DNA of 12,679 nt from Bacteriovoracaceae bacterium UBA2428. GTDB lineage: Bacteria > Bdellovibrionota > UBA2428. Of this stretch, positions 6,716 to 12,679 are shown one piece after another (the stretch's first letter is position 1; each line of letters opens with the position of its first letter). The position numbers and the translations under genes are program-made. Below the pieces are notes generated by a model that was not told the DNA's origin, did not search any database, and saw only the letters and a list, made by a program, of their open reading frames with translations. The stretch is taken from contig DDRA01000099.1 of assembly GCA_002343545.1 (NCBI GenBank), forward strand, positions 7,547 through 20,225, in the 5' to 3' direction.

Positions 6716-7762
6716 TTACATTTCGCCTTCTTCGATGTCCGTGTACGTGCAGAGCTCGGCGCCGTGGCGTTGCCACTTGCGGAGGTTCACGCCCGTGGCC
6801 TGCGAAGCGTTCGTTTCCTTGAAGAGGTAACGAACCTTGCAGAAGCGCGGGGTGTACTGGCCGTTCGCCGTGATCCAGTGCTGGCCGAGCGAGCCCCCGA
6901 AGAGATCGAGGGCCGAAGCGGAGATCGAGCTGTAGCTCGAAGCCGAGTAGTGGTCGGCCGCTTCGAACGCGCCGGTCGGCACGCCGTTCGAGCCGAGCTT
7001 GAACGCGGCCGAGGTGTCGGTCGTGTTGTAGGCGTTCACGTTGTTACGCGCGAGCTTGTACGTGCCGATGCCCTGTTGGTCGCAAACGAGGAACGCCTGC
7101 ACCTTGAGGCCGGCGAGCTCGGTGTACTTCTTGCCGTCGACCGTGCCCGGGATGACGAGGCCGTCACGGCTGTTGTCGCCGGGGTTCACGCCCGTCGCGA
7201 GGAAGTCCGTGGCCGAAGCTTGCGCGCCGAACGAGAAGTTCGCGAGCACGCCGTCTTCGAAGTACTCGATCTGGGGACCGCGGTAGCAGATGTCCACGAA
7301 GTATTCCGCGCCGTAGAGCTCGGAACCGAGGTTGAAGGACAGCTCCTTGATGCGCTTCTTCCACGAGGTTTGCTCGTCGAGCGCGGTCTTCCAGTTGCCG
7401 TCGCCTTGGCCCGTGACGCGCGTCACGTTCGTGTCGCCGGTCGTGCCGTTGTCCTTCCAGTCGGAGTGCGTGACCGAGAAGTAGTTCATGAGGTAGTCGC
7501 CGCCGTTGTCGCCCGAGCAGATGCAACGCGTGTGGCAGACCGTGCCGTCGGCGCAGCTGTTCGGCGTGCAGGTGTTCGTCGTGCCTTCGAAGTAGCAAAC
7601 TTGCTTGTTGAGGGCCGGCGAGCGAAGGCCCGCGTTGCAGGCGTACATGCTCGGGCCCGAGCTGAACACCTTGAACTTGAAGCGGAGCGAGATCGCGTCC
7701 GCGTTCTGGGTCATGGCCACGAGGGCCAGGAGGGCCGAAGCCCGTTTCAGGATCTGGAACAT
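6716..7762 (-). CDS. Exported cysteine-rich protein of unknown function, 348 aa, likely the most abundant product
   Basis: A signal peptide (cut near QNADA at residue 23) precedes a mature protein rich in Asn, Thr, Gly and Tyr. A box of six cysteines (56, 65, 70, 76, 80, 82) is followed by LMNYF (91-95). Downstream are ELYGAEYFVDICY (148-160), AFLVCDQQG (223-231), a low-complexity Ser/Ala stretch (272-286), FCKVRYLF (307-314) and a C-terminal Cys338. The motifs are shared with the 237-aa protein, and the cysteine box plus LMN[FY]F with the 214-aa protein. The start is set by AAGGAG (7770-7775), 7 nt upstream. The codons are strongly biased (AAC for Asn and AAG for Lys nearly throughout), and a terminator follows directly, both fitting high expression. 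No known domain is seen. It may be a secreted or surface structural subunit; this is inference from export, disulfide potential and expression signs. Confidence 0.87.
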   Translation of the reverse strand: MFQILKRASALLALVAMTQNADAISLRFKFKVFSSGPSMYACNAGLRSPALNKQVCYFEGTTNTCTPNSCADGTVCHTRCICSGDNGGDYLMNYFSVTHSDWKDNGTTGDTNVTRVTGQGDGNWKTALDEQTSWKKRIKELSFNLGSELYGAEYFVDICYRGPQIEYFEDGVLANFSFGAQASATDFLATGVNPGDNSRDGLVIPGTVDGKKYTELAGLKVQAFLVCDQQGIGTYKLARNNVNAYNTTDTSAAFKLGSNGVPTGAFEAADHYSASSYSSISASALDLFGGSLGQHWITANGQYTPRFCKVRYLFKETNASQATGVNLRKWQRHGAELCTYTDIEEGEM

Positions 7763-7769
7763 CTAGATT

Positions 7770-7775
7770 CTCCTT
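7770..7775 (-). promoter_or_regulatory. Ribosome binding site of the 348-aa gene
   Basis: AAGGAG on the minus strand, 7 nt before the ATG at 7762. It fits a well-translated gene and fixes the start so that the signal peptide is complete. Confidence 0.75.
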
Positions 7776-7794
7776 ATCGATAGGGACATGAACA

Positions 7795-8439
7795 TCACGG
7801 CACGCTCCGGGGAGCGGACCGAAGAACACGGTTTTCGGGGACGAGCACGGCCCGTCGGGCGATCTCGAAGGCCACGAGGCCCCCTTCGTTGGCGCAGAGC
7901 ACCCAACGCGCGTGCGTCGGCTGGCGGCGCTCGTTCACGTCGAAGATCACGATGGGGTCTTCCGACGGATGGGGGGCGCAGAGGGATTGGAAGCGCGCGC
8001 GCAGCTCGGGGGCGTCGAAGGGCGTCCAAACGTTGTAGGGGCTACGGGAGCTGATCGAGACGAAGTTCCCCGAGCGCAGCACGGCCGCGAGCGAGGGGCC
8101 TTCCTCAAATCGGGCGCGGCCCGCGTTGACGAAGTAGGTCCCGGCGAACTTGAAGAAGTTCATGAGACGGAGTTCGGCGGCGCCCGCGCAGTCGCGGCAG
8201 TACGACTCGGGAATGGAACAGCCGAAGTCGTCGCCGCAGAGGTCAAGGCAGGCCGATTCGAAGCCCTGGCCGCAGCGGAACTCGAGGCTTTTGCGGTAGA
8301 CGCCTCCGCGCGAAGACCAGTCCTCGTATTGCGAGATGCCGATCGGCCGCGCGCGCACGGGAGCGTCGCCCGTGGCGCGGGCCGCGGGCGCCAAAATCGA
8401 GGCGAGGATAAGGCACAGGGCCGCGAATCGCGTCGTCAT
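7795..8439 (-). CDS. Exported cysteine-rich protein of unknown function, 214 aa
   Basis: The ATG at 8439 abuts the TAA of the 909-aa gene (TAAATG), with GGGGAG 7 nt upstream, so translation is probably coupled. The signal peptide is MTTRFAALCLILASILAPAARA (cut about residue 22). A six-cysteine box (56, 64, 68, 74, 81, 84) is followed by LMNFF (92-96), nearly the same layout and position as C56-C82 and LMNYF (91-95) in the 348-aa neighbour. A second shared piece is WVLCANEGG with FEIAR (179-195), matching AFLVCDQQG with YKLAR. The 214-aa protein lacks the YG.EYF..CY block of the other two paralogues. It is probably disulfide-bonded in the periplasm or outside the cell. The function is unknown. 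Confidence 0.85.
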   Translation of the reverse strand: MTTRFAALCLILASILAPAARATGDAPVRARPIGISQYEDWSSRGGVYRKSLEFRCGQGFESACLDLCGDDFGCSIPESYCRDCAGAAELRLMNFFKFAGTYFVNAGRARFEEGPSLAAVLRSGNFVSISSRSPYNVWTPFDAPELRARFQSLCAPHPSEDPIVIFDVNERRQPTHARWVLCANEGGLVAFEIARRAVLVPENRVLRSAPRSVP

Positions 8440-11169
8440 TTAGCGTCTCCCCGGGGGAAAGGCGCGGGCGCAAGCTCCGGCGCCCTTGATCGCGCTCACG
8501 CGGAAGAAATCGTGGAGCTCGCAGTCGTCGCCGAAGACGGTCTTCATCTCGAGGTCGAGCCCGCCTTTGCAACGGTCCGTCTCGAAGCGGATGCTACGAA
8601 GCTGGTTGTTCACCTTCTGGGTGCCGACGGCGAGGAAGTTCGAGCCCGGGTAGCTACGCTCGAGATACTCGCGGGCGCGCGACTCACAGGTGTCGATCTC
8701 GCAGTCCTTGCCCTCGAGCAGGCCGCGGACGCATTTTTTCGGGACGCCGCCGTACGCGAGGTAGGTGCGGGTGATCCGGTCGATGTCGAGCGAGTAGGCG
8801 CGCGGCACGTCTTCGCCGTCGCTCATGCTCTTGTGGAAGCGCGCGAAGGCGCGGAAGAGGTAGACGCCGAGCTTGAGGGGGTTGATCGCGTTGCCCGCGA
8901 AGCTGCCGACGGCCGTCGCGGCGGAGCCGAAGCTCAGGTAGCAGGCCACGCAGCCGGAACCCGCGCCTCCCGCGCGATTGTTCATGCGGCTGCCTTCGAC
9001 TTCGAGGCGGTGCTTCTCGTTCGCCTTGCAGGCGCCGATGGAGAGCCCCTCGAAGACGTAGGGGACGCCGGGCGAGAGCGCGGGCGCGCCCGAGGTGATG
9101 GCGAGTACGCACGGAACGCCGGCCAACGAGCCGAAGTCGATGCCCGCCGTCCAAGCCCAGTGGTCCTTTTCTTTCTCGGGGACGAACTTGAGCTTGCCCT
9201 CGGCCATGAGCTTGCGCAGGCTCGTGACCTGGCCGCGCTTGATGTCGACCGTGACAAACGCGGGGATCTGGTTCCAGCCGAAGGCCGCCGCGTTGCCGAG
9301 GTCGACCATGAGCTCGACGACGGAAGCGCGCGTCTTGAACCACGGGTCGTAGACCTGGCAGGCCGTGCGTTCGGCGTAGGGATTGAAGATCGGGGCGCCG
9401 GGCACGGCCGCCTGGAAGGGCAAAAGCGAGTCGGCGTAGGTGAACGCCGAGTAGATGCCGATGATGTCGGCCAGCGCGAGGCGAGCGCAGTGGCTGCCCG
9501 ACCAGCAGAATGGCGTGGCCTCGCCGGCCGTACGCAGCGAAAGGAGCGGCCGGCCCGAGGCCGGACGGGGGTCCGCGCCGGGGGTGGCCGAGGTCGCGGC
9601 GTCGACGCCTTGTTCGGCGTCGTTCAGGACTTCCTTGAACCAGGGCAGGTAACCGCTGCGGTCCAGGACGAAGCCCGGATCCTGCCAGAACTTCTCTTTT
9701 TGAAGGCGCTCGCACGACGCGAGCGCGCTCGAAGCGATGCCCTCGTAGTAGCGTTGGAACTCGTTGAGCTCGTTGCTCGACCAGTTGGTCGGGAGTCCGT
9801 CGAGAAAGCGGCTCTGCGCGAGCAATGCGAGATCGTCGCGGAGCAGTCCGAAGCTGCGGTTCGCGGCGTAATCGAACTCCGCGCAGAGATAGTAGAGCTG
9901 GTTCTTGCGCACGGGATCCGCGACGGCGAGGCGCGCTTCTTCGTCGATCTTCTGCCCGACGTAATCGGCCGGCAGGTGACGCGACAGGACGGAGAGGCGG
10001 TTGAGGCCGTCGTTCAATCGATTGCGCAGCAGCAGCGAGTTCGAGACGACCCGACCGCGGAACTCCTTGGCCCAGGTGTTCGCGTCGCCCTCGAAGAGCC
10101 CGGCCGGATCGCCGCTCCGAACGGGCGGCTCGGGTCGGCGAATGATCTCGCCGGTCGGACCGTTCGGCAGGTCGCGCAGCGAATCGGGCGAGCCTTTGAC
10201 AGCGAGCTCGCGCAGGGCGCCGACCGAAAGGTGGGCCGAATCGCAGGCCGGCGGCACGATGCTTTCGCAGCCGTTCGGAACGAAAAGCAGGGCTTCCTCG
10301 AGTGGAAGGCTCCGGAAGACTTCGGAGAACTCCCCCGCGTTCGGCAAGCGGAGCGGGAGGTTACGCCACGCCCACGAGAGCCAGATCCGCAGGCTGTTCC
10401 AATAGTCGAAGCCGATGGACCGCCACTCGGCGTCGCCGACGCCTTTGATCTCCCAAAGCTGGACGTAGGCGCGCGAATCGAGCTGGGGAGCCCAGCAGTC
10501 GTCGAGGATGTCGGAGGCGCGGGTCGCGTCGAGAGCGATCTGGTTGAGCGAATTTTGCGAAGGCTTGCCGCTCAGGAGGTGACCCTGCAGGTTCGAGAAG
10601 CGCTTGAGGTAACGGCAGCGAAGTTCCGACCCGCCCGTGGGGGAGCGGCGGCGAAACGAAGGATCGGCGGCGAGGTCGCCGGGCGTCATCGCCCAAACGC
10701 GGCTGAGGTAGGCGTCCAAAGCCGGGCAGTACTCGCGGCCGTCGCAGCGGAGGCGGGCGATCGCGACGTATTCGCGGGCCGAGTTCGCCGTGGTGAGGTT
10801 CGTGGGCAACAACGGGATCTCGCCCGACAAGAGACGATGCGAAACGAGCCCGATGAGCTTGCCGACCGTGTAGCGGAAGCGGCGCATGCCCTCGGCCGCG
10901 GCCGCGTTGGGGTCGCCGTCCGTCGCCTTGGCGATGCCGTGCGCGAACTTGCCCGCGGCGTAGGCGTCCACGACGAGGAATACGGAAGTGGCGGCTTCGC
11001 GGGAGTCGGCCGCGCATTGGGCTTTGTTCGCGAAGCGGATCGGGTTCAGATTAGGGGACTTGTAGGTGCGCAGGTACGTCGTCTGGGCCCGCACGTCGCG
11101 CGGGGACGTCGTCGTCGCGATCAGCGCGGCCAACAGGGCGAGCGCGCGTACCCGTTCGAATCGTTGCAT
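8440..11169 (-). CDS. Large exported protein of unknown function, 909 aa
   Basis: The start chosen is the ATG at 11169, because GGAGG sits 6 nt upstream and a signal peptide follows at once (MQRFERVRALALLAALIATTTSPRDVRA, cut about residue 28). An in-frame ATG at 11208 would put 13 basic residues before it. The mature part is mixed helix and loop, with scattered paired cysteines (RCDGREYC, FCWSGSHC, GCVAC, CEIDTC). Near residues 739-772 a Gly/Ala/aromatic stretch (FGSAATAVGSFAG then LGVYLF) could associate with a membrane. The end has a cysteine cluster and DCELHDFFRVS (882-892), where Cys-x4-FF loosely recalls the cysteine plus NFF/NYF motif in the neighbours. No family is recognised. By size it could be the scaffold or outer-membrane partner of the paralogous small proteins encoded next to it; this is inference. 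It ends one base before the next start codon. Confidence 0.87.
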   Translation of the reverse strand: MQRFERVRALALLAALIATTTSPRDVRAQTTYLRTYKSPNLNPIRFANKAQCAADSREAATSVFLVVDAYAAGKFAHGIAKATDGDPNAAAAEGMRRFRYTVGKLIGLVSHRLLSGEIPLLPTNLTTANSAREYVAIARLRCDGREYCPALDAYLSRVWAMTPGDLAADPSFRRRSPTGGSELRCRYLKRFSNLQGHLLSGKPSQNSLNQIALDATRASDILDDCWAPQLDSRAYVQLWEIKGVGDAEWRSIGFDYWNSLRIWLSWAWRNLPLRLPNAGEFSEVFRSLPLEEALLFVPNGCESIVPPACDSAHLSVGALRELAVKGSPDSLRDLPNGPTGEIIRRPEPPVRSGDPAGLFEGDANTWAKEFRGRVVSNSLLLRNRLNDGLNRLSVLSRHLPADYVGQKIDEEARLAVADPVRKNQLYYLCAEFDYAANRSFGLLRDDLALLAQSRFLDGLPTNWSSNELNEFQRYYEGIASSALASCERLQKEKFWQDPGFVLDRSGYLPWFKEVLNDAEQGVDAATSATPGADPRPASGRPLLSLRTAGEATPFCWSGSHCARLALADIIGIYSAFTYADSLLPFQAAVPGAPIFNPYAERTACQVYDPWFKTRASVVELMVDLGNAAAFGWNQIPAFVTVDIKRGQVTSLRKLMAEGKLKFVPEKEKDHWAWTAGIDFGSLAGVPCVLAITSGAPALSPGVPYVFEGLSIGACKANEKHRLEVEGSRMNNRAGGAGSGCVACYLSFGSAATAVGSFAGNAINPLKLGVYLFRAFARFHKSMSDGEDVPRAYSLDIDRITRTYLAYGGVPKKCVRGLLEGKDCEIDTCESRAREYLERSYPGSNFLAVGTQKVNNQLRSIRFETDRCKGGLDLEMKTVFGDDCELHDFFRVSAIKGAGACARAFPPGRR

Positions 11170-11175
11170 ACGGAG

Positions 11176-11180
11176 CCTCC
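11176..11180 (-). promoter_or_regulatory. Ribosome binding site deciding the start of the 909-aa gene
   Basis: GGAGG on the minus strand, 6 nt before the ATG at 11169. The alternative ATG at 11208 has no comparable site, so the shorter protein is preferred. Confidence 0.75.
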
Positions 11181-11223
11181 ACTGAGGACGTAACCGAGGT
11201 CGATACAAAGTCAGGACGCTTGC

Positions 11224-11757
11224 TTACTGCGGGATCGTGCAGCCCGAAGCCTGCTTGAGGATCGTCGTGTAGAAGAGGATCATCGTCTGCTGCGCCGGCG
11301 TGAACTGGCGGTCGATGGAGCCGTCTTCGTTCACGAGGTGGTAGAGATAGGTGTTCATCGCGACGTAGAGGCTCGTCGGCACGTTCACGGACTGCGTGCA
11401 GTGGCCGTTCACGTACTTGAGCTGAACGCCGACGTAGGGCTGGAAGTCGTTGTTACTGTTGTTGCGGCCGCCGTCGATGATGACGACGCCGCCGGTGCCG
11501 GACGCGTTGTTGTTGTTATTGCCGACGCCGGCCGAGACGGTGACGACGAAGGCTTCGCCCTTGTTCGTGACCGAGGCGAGCTCGCAGCGGTCGCCTTTGC
11601 AGGCGACCTTCATCTTGTTGCGGATTTCGACTTGAATCTGATCGTCGCTGAAGCGGGTGAGGCGGAACTCGTTCTCGATGCCGTCGTCGAACTCGCTGGC
11701 TTGCGCCGAAGCGAAGAACGCGAGCGAGCAGATCGAAAGGGATAGGATTTTTTTCAT
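11224..11757 (-). CDS. Small exported protein of unknown function, 177 aa, first gene of the operon
   Basis: The ATG at 11757 follows GAGAGG by 4 nt and opens a clean signal peptide (MKKILSLSICSLAFFASAQA, cut after residue 20). The mature protein has four cysteines (53, 58, 120, 173), enough for two disulfides. Two Asn runs (GNNNNNASGTGG at 79-90 and RNNSNN at 98-103) form a flexible insert between beta-like strands (AFVVTVSAGV and YVGVQLKYV). The last third looks helical (SLYVAMNTYLYHLVNE, AQQTMILFYTTILKQ). It shares no clear motif with the other exported proteins. Its Lys/Asn-rich composition is unlike the Arg-rich 237-aa protein. It is separated from the next gene by 54 nt without a terminator. 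The function is unknown. Confidence 0.85.
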   Translation of the reverse strand: MKKILSLSICSLAFFASAQASEFDDGIENEFRLTRFSDDQIQVEIRNKMKVACKGDRCELASVTNKGEAFVVTVSAGVGNNNNNASGTGGVVIIDGGRNNSNNDFQPYVGVQLKYVNGHCTQSVNVPTSLYVAMNTYLYHLVNEDGSIDRQFTPAQQTMILFYTTILKQASGCTIPQ

Positions 11758-11891
11758 TTTGCCTCTCTCAGCCTTTGCGGGCCCCTGTGACGGCTCTTGG
11801 CTAGCGGAACGGCTTGACGGGCGTCAGCAGGAAAGCGGGAGGGGGGGCGAGTCTTCGAACTCTTTAAGTGTCCGATGTTCGGAAAATCTTG
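11758..11891 (-). promoter_or_regulatory. Leader region of the exported-protein operon
   Basis: This 134-nt gap is the only place with room for the operon promoter. Its most AT-rich part (about 11865-11895) carries TTAAAG on the minus strand and an inverted repeat TCCGA-N3-TCGGA (11871-11883) that could be an operator. I see no confident -10/-35 pair, and no terminator after the upstream TIGR02147 gene, so read-through from it is possible. Confidence 0.35.
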
Positions 11892-12679
11892 TTATTTTAC
11901 GGCTGCTTGCGCCGTTTTAGGGTCCGTCGTGTCGCGGGCCGCGGTGAAGTGGCTCGTCACGTGGAATACGACGCGGTCTCCGGGCGGCGAAGACAACACG
12001 AGCTCGGACATCCGCTTTCTCGCGTCGACGAGAAGATCGATGATCTTGCGTTGCACTTCTTCCGTCACGGAATAAGCCGCGAGCGAAAAGAAGGCCGGCT
12101 TCGCGAGATCGAGCGCGGCGACGGCTTTTTCGGCGAGACGCAATCCGTCCTCGAAAGTCGGATTAACGGACAAGTGCCCGCGCGCGAGGCCGGCTTGGAT
12201 GGCGGCGTCCGAGGTCGTCCATCGACCGTCGCGTTCAACGATGAGACCCTGCTGGAGAAGTCCGTCGAGAACTTGGCGAATCTGCGCGTCGGTCGGCTTG
12301 AGTTGCAGAAGGCGCGGGCGTATCCAATCCGCCTCGGGGCGGAAGCCGTCGAGTTTGGCCATCGCGTGGATGAGCATCGCGAGGCTGCCCAAGATGGCTT
12401 CGCTCTGTCGCGCATCGAGCGCGCGTTCCTTCGGAGAGGAAAGCCGTTGCTGGCCCCGGAGCGAATCGAGGACCGTCGAAAAGAAGTTGCGGATCTCGGC
12501 GTCCTTGGAGGTCTGCAGGCAAAGCAGGTAGGTCAGGTATTGTTTCTCGAAGGAATCGAGCGCGAAAGTTCGGGCCGTGCCCGCGATCTTGTCGAGGCTC
12601 AAGTGACGCTTTCGGGCCAAGACGTACTGAAGGTAGGTTTTCGAGATGCCGATGCGCCGAGCGACGTACTCGTGCGAGA
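11892..12679 (-). CDS. TIGR02147/DUF4423 family protein, N-terminus outside the window
   Basis: 261 residues are visible. The frame is open to the right edge, and the true start, probably some 20 residues further, is missing. A TTG at 12620 in this frame is not the start, because the 19 residues before it (SHEYVARRIGISKTYLQYV) are the conserved part. They form a helix-turn-helix-like segment (VARRIGIS with YLQYVLARKRHLS) typical of the family. Next comes the usual LDKIAGTARTFALDSFEKQYLTYLL block, then a longer domain with a winged-helix look (LKPTDAQIRQVLDGLLQQGLIVERDGRW). It ends with EEVQRKIIDLLVDARKRM and a beta strand (DRVVFHVTSHF). The family is a set of lineage-specific proteins in Fibrobacter and Bdellovibrio-like bacteria, thought to be DNA-binding but mostly unstudied. 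It is cytoplasmic. It lies 134 nt upstream of the exported-protein operon, in the same direction, so it may regulate that operon or only neighbour it. Confidence 0.9.
   Translation of the reverse strand, partial: SHEYVARRIGISKTYLQYVLARKRHLSLDKIAGTARTFALDSFEKQYLTYLLCLQTSKDAEIRNFFSTVLDSLRGQQRLSSPKERALDARQSEAILGSLAMLIHAMAKLDGFRPEADWIRPRLLQLKPTDAQIRQVLDGLLQQGLIVERDGRWTTSDAAIQAGLARGHLSVNPTFEDGLRLAEKAVAALDLAKPAFFSLAAYSVTEEVQRKIIDLLVDARKRMSELVLSSPPGDRVVFHVTSHFTAARDTTDPKTAQAAVK

Larger units (their letters stand above)
3775..11757 (-). other. Predicted seven-gene transcription unit: six exported proteins plus an oxygenase
   Basis: Seven minus-strand genes lie head to tail. The gaps in order of transcription are 54 nt, an abutting TAA-ATG, 32 nt, 63 nt (with an internal terminator), a 4-nt ATGA overlap, and 2 nt. 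The unit ends in the strong terminator at 3656-3739 and is preceded by a 134-nt gap. The first six products have Sec-type signal peptides and no recognised domain. Three share sequence motifs. The spacing strongly supports co-transcription; the shared role is inferred. Confidence 0.75.

Noticed and set aside
5315..7783. Plus-strand open frame of 822 codons antisense to the 523-aa and 348-aa genes
   Set aside because: Same reason as above. It also runs through the internal terminator hairpin and has low-complexity Arg/Val/Glu composition.
7912..11193. Plus-strand open frame of 1093 codons antisense to the 909-aa and 214-aa genes
   Set aside because: It is a mirror of GC-rich codon bias. Its product is a run of Arg/Glu/Val/Ala without domains, while the opposite strand has signal peptides, ribosome sites and conserved cysteine motifs. 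It also spans the junction of two well-supported genes.
11170..11208. Upstream ATG at 11208 for the 909-aa protein
   Set aside because: It has no ribosome site and would bury the signal peptide behind 13 extra residues. GGAGG precedes the ATG at 11169.
11490..11525. Asn-codon run in the 177-aa gene as a simple-sequence phase-variation tract
   Set aside because: The codons are mixed AAC and AAT with a 3-nt period, so length changes would keep the frame. It is more likely a flexible Asn-rich loop.
12618..12620. TTG at 12620 as start of the TIGR02147 gene
   Set aside because: The 19 codons before it, up to the window edge, encode the conserved helix-turn-helix-like part of the family, so the gene continues outside.

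Overview
The window is GC-rich, tightly packed bacterial DNA from a Gram-negative organism: almost every product carries an export signal and one enzyme is a periplasmic/lipoprotein type. The gene at the right edge belongs to the TIGR02147/DUF4423 family, known mainly from Bdellovibrionota and Fibrobacterota, so a GC-rich member of the Bdellovibrionota (Oligoflexia) or a relative is the best guess. This is inference from family distribution, not a database result. No rRNA, tRNA, CRISPR array or transposase gene is visible, and no gap between genes exceeds about 135 bases.

Left part (1-3740). On the minus strand, a 114-aa conserved hypothetical (2214-2558) is followed by a very large lipoprotein (2155 down to the left edge, at least 718 aa, no stop in the window). 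Divergent from these, on the plus strand, is a lipoprotein-type glycerophosphodiester phosphodiesterase of the GlpQ family (2611-3657). It ends at a perfect 31-bp inverted repeat (3656-3739) with a run of six A and a run of six T at its ends, which can terminate transcription from both sides.

Central and right part (3775-11757). Seven minus-strand genes read toward that terminator: 11757->11224 (177 aa), 11169->8440 (909 aa), 8439->7795 (214 aa), 7762->6716 (348 aa), 6652->5081 (523 aa), 5084->4371 (237 aa), 4368->3775 (197 aa). The gaps are short: 54 nt, an abutting TAAATG, 32 nt, 63 nt, a 4-nt ATGA overlap, and 2 nt. The first six products all start with a signal peptide, are cysteine-bearing and match no family I recognise. 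Three of them (214, 348 and 237 aa) share motifs and look paralogous. The last gene is a TIGR02466-type putative 2-oxoglutarate/Fe(II) oxygenase. A GC-rich hairpin plus T5 just after the 348-aa gene probably makes it and the upstream genes more abundant than the downstream ones. This operon of exported proteins is the candidate undescribed system: perhaps a cell-envelope or secreted complex made of small paralogous subunits (214, 237 and 348 aa) plus two large partners (523 and 909 aa).

Right edge (11892-12679). A TIGR02147-family protein with a helix-turn-helix-like N-terminus runs out of the window, so its start is missing. It lies just upstream of the operon in the same orientation and could be its regulator, but nothing in the sequence proves this.
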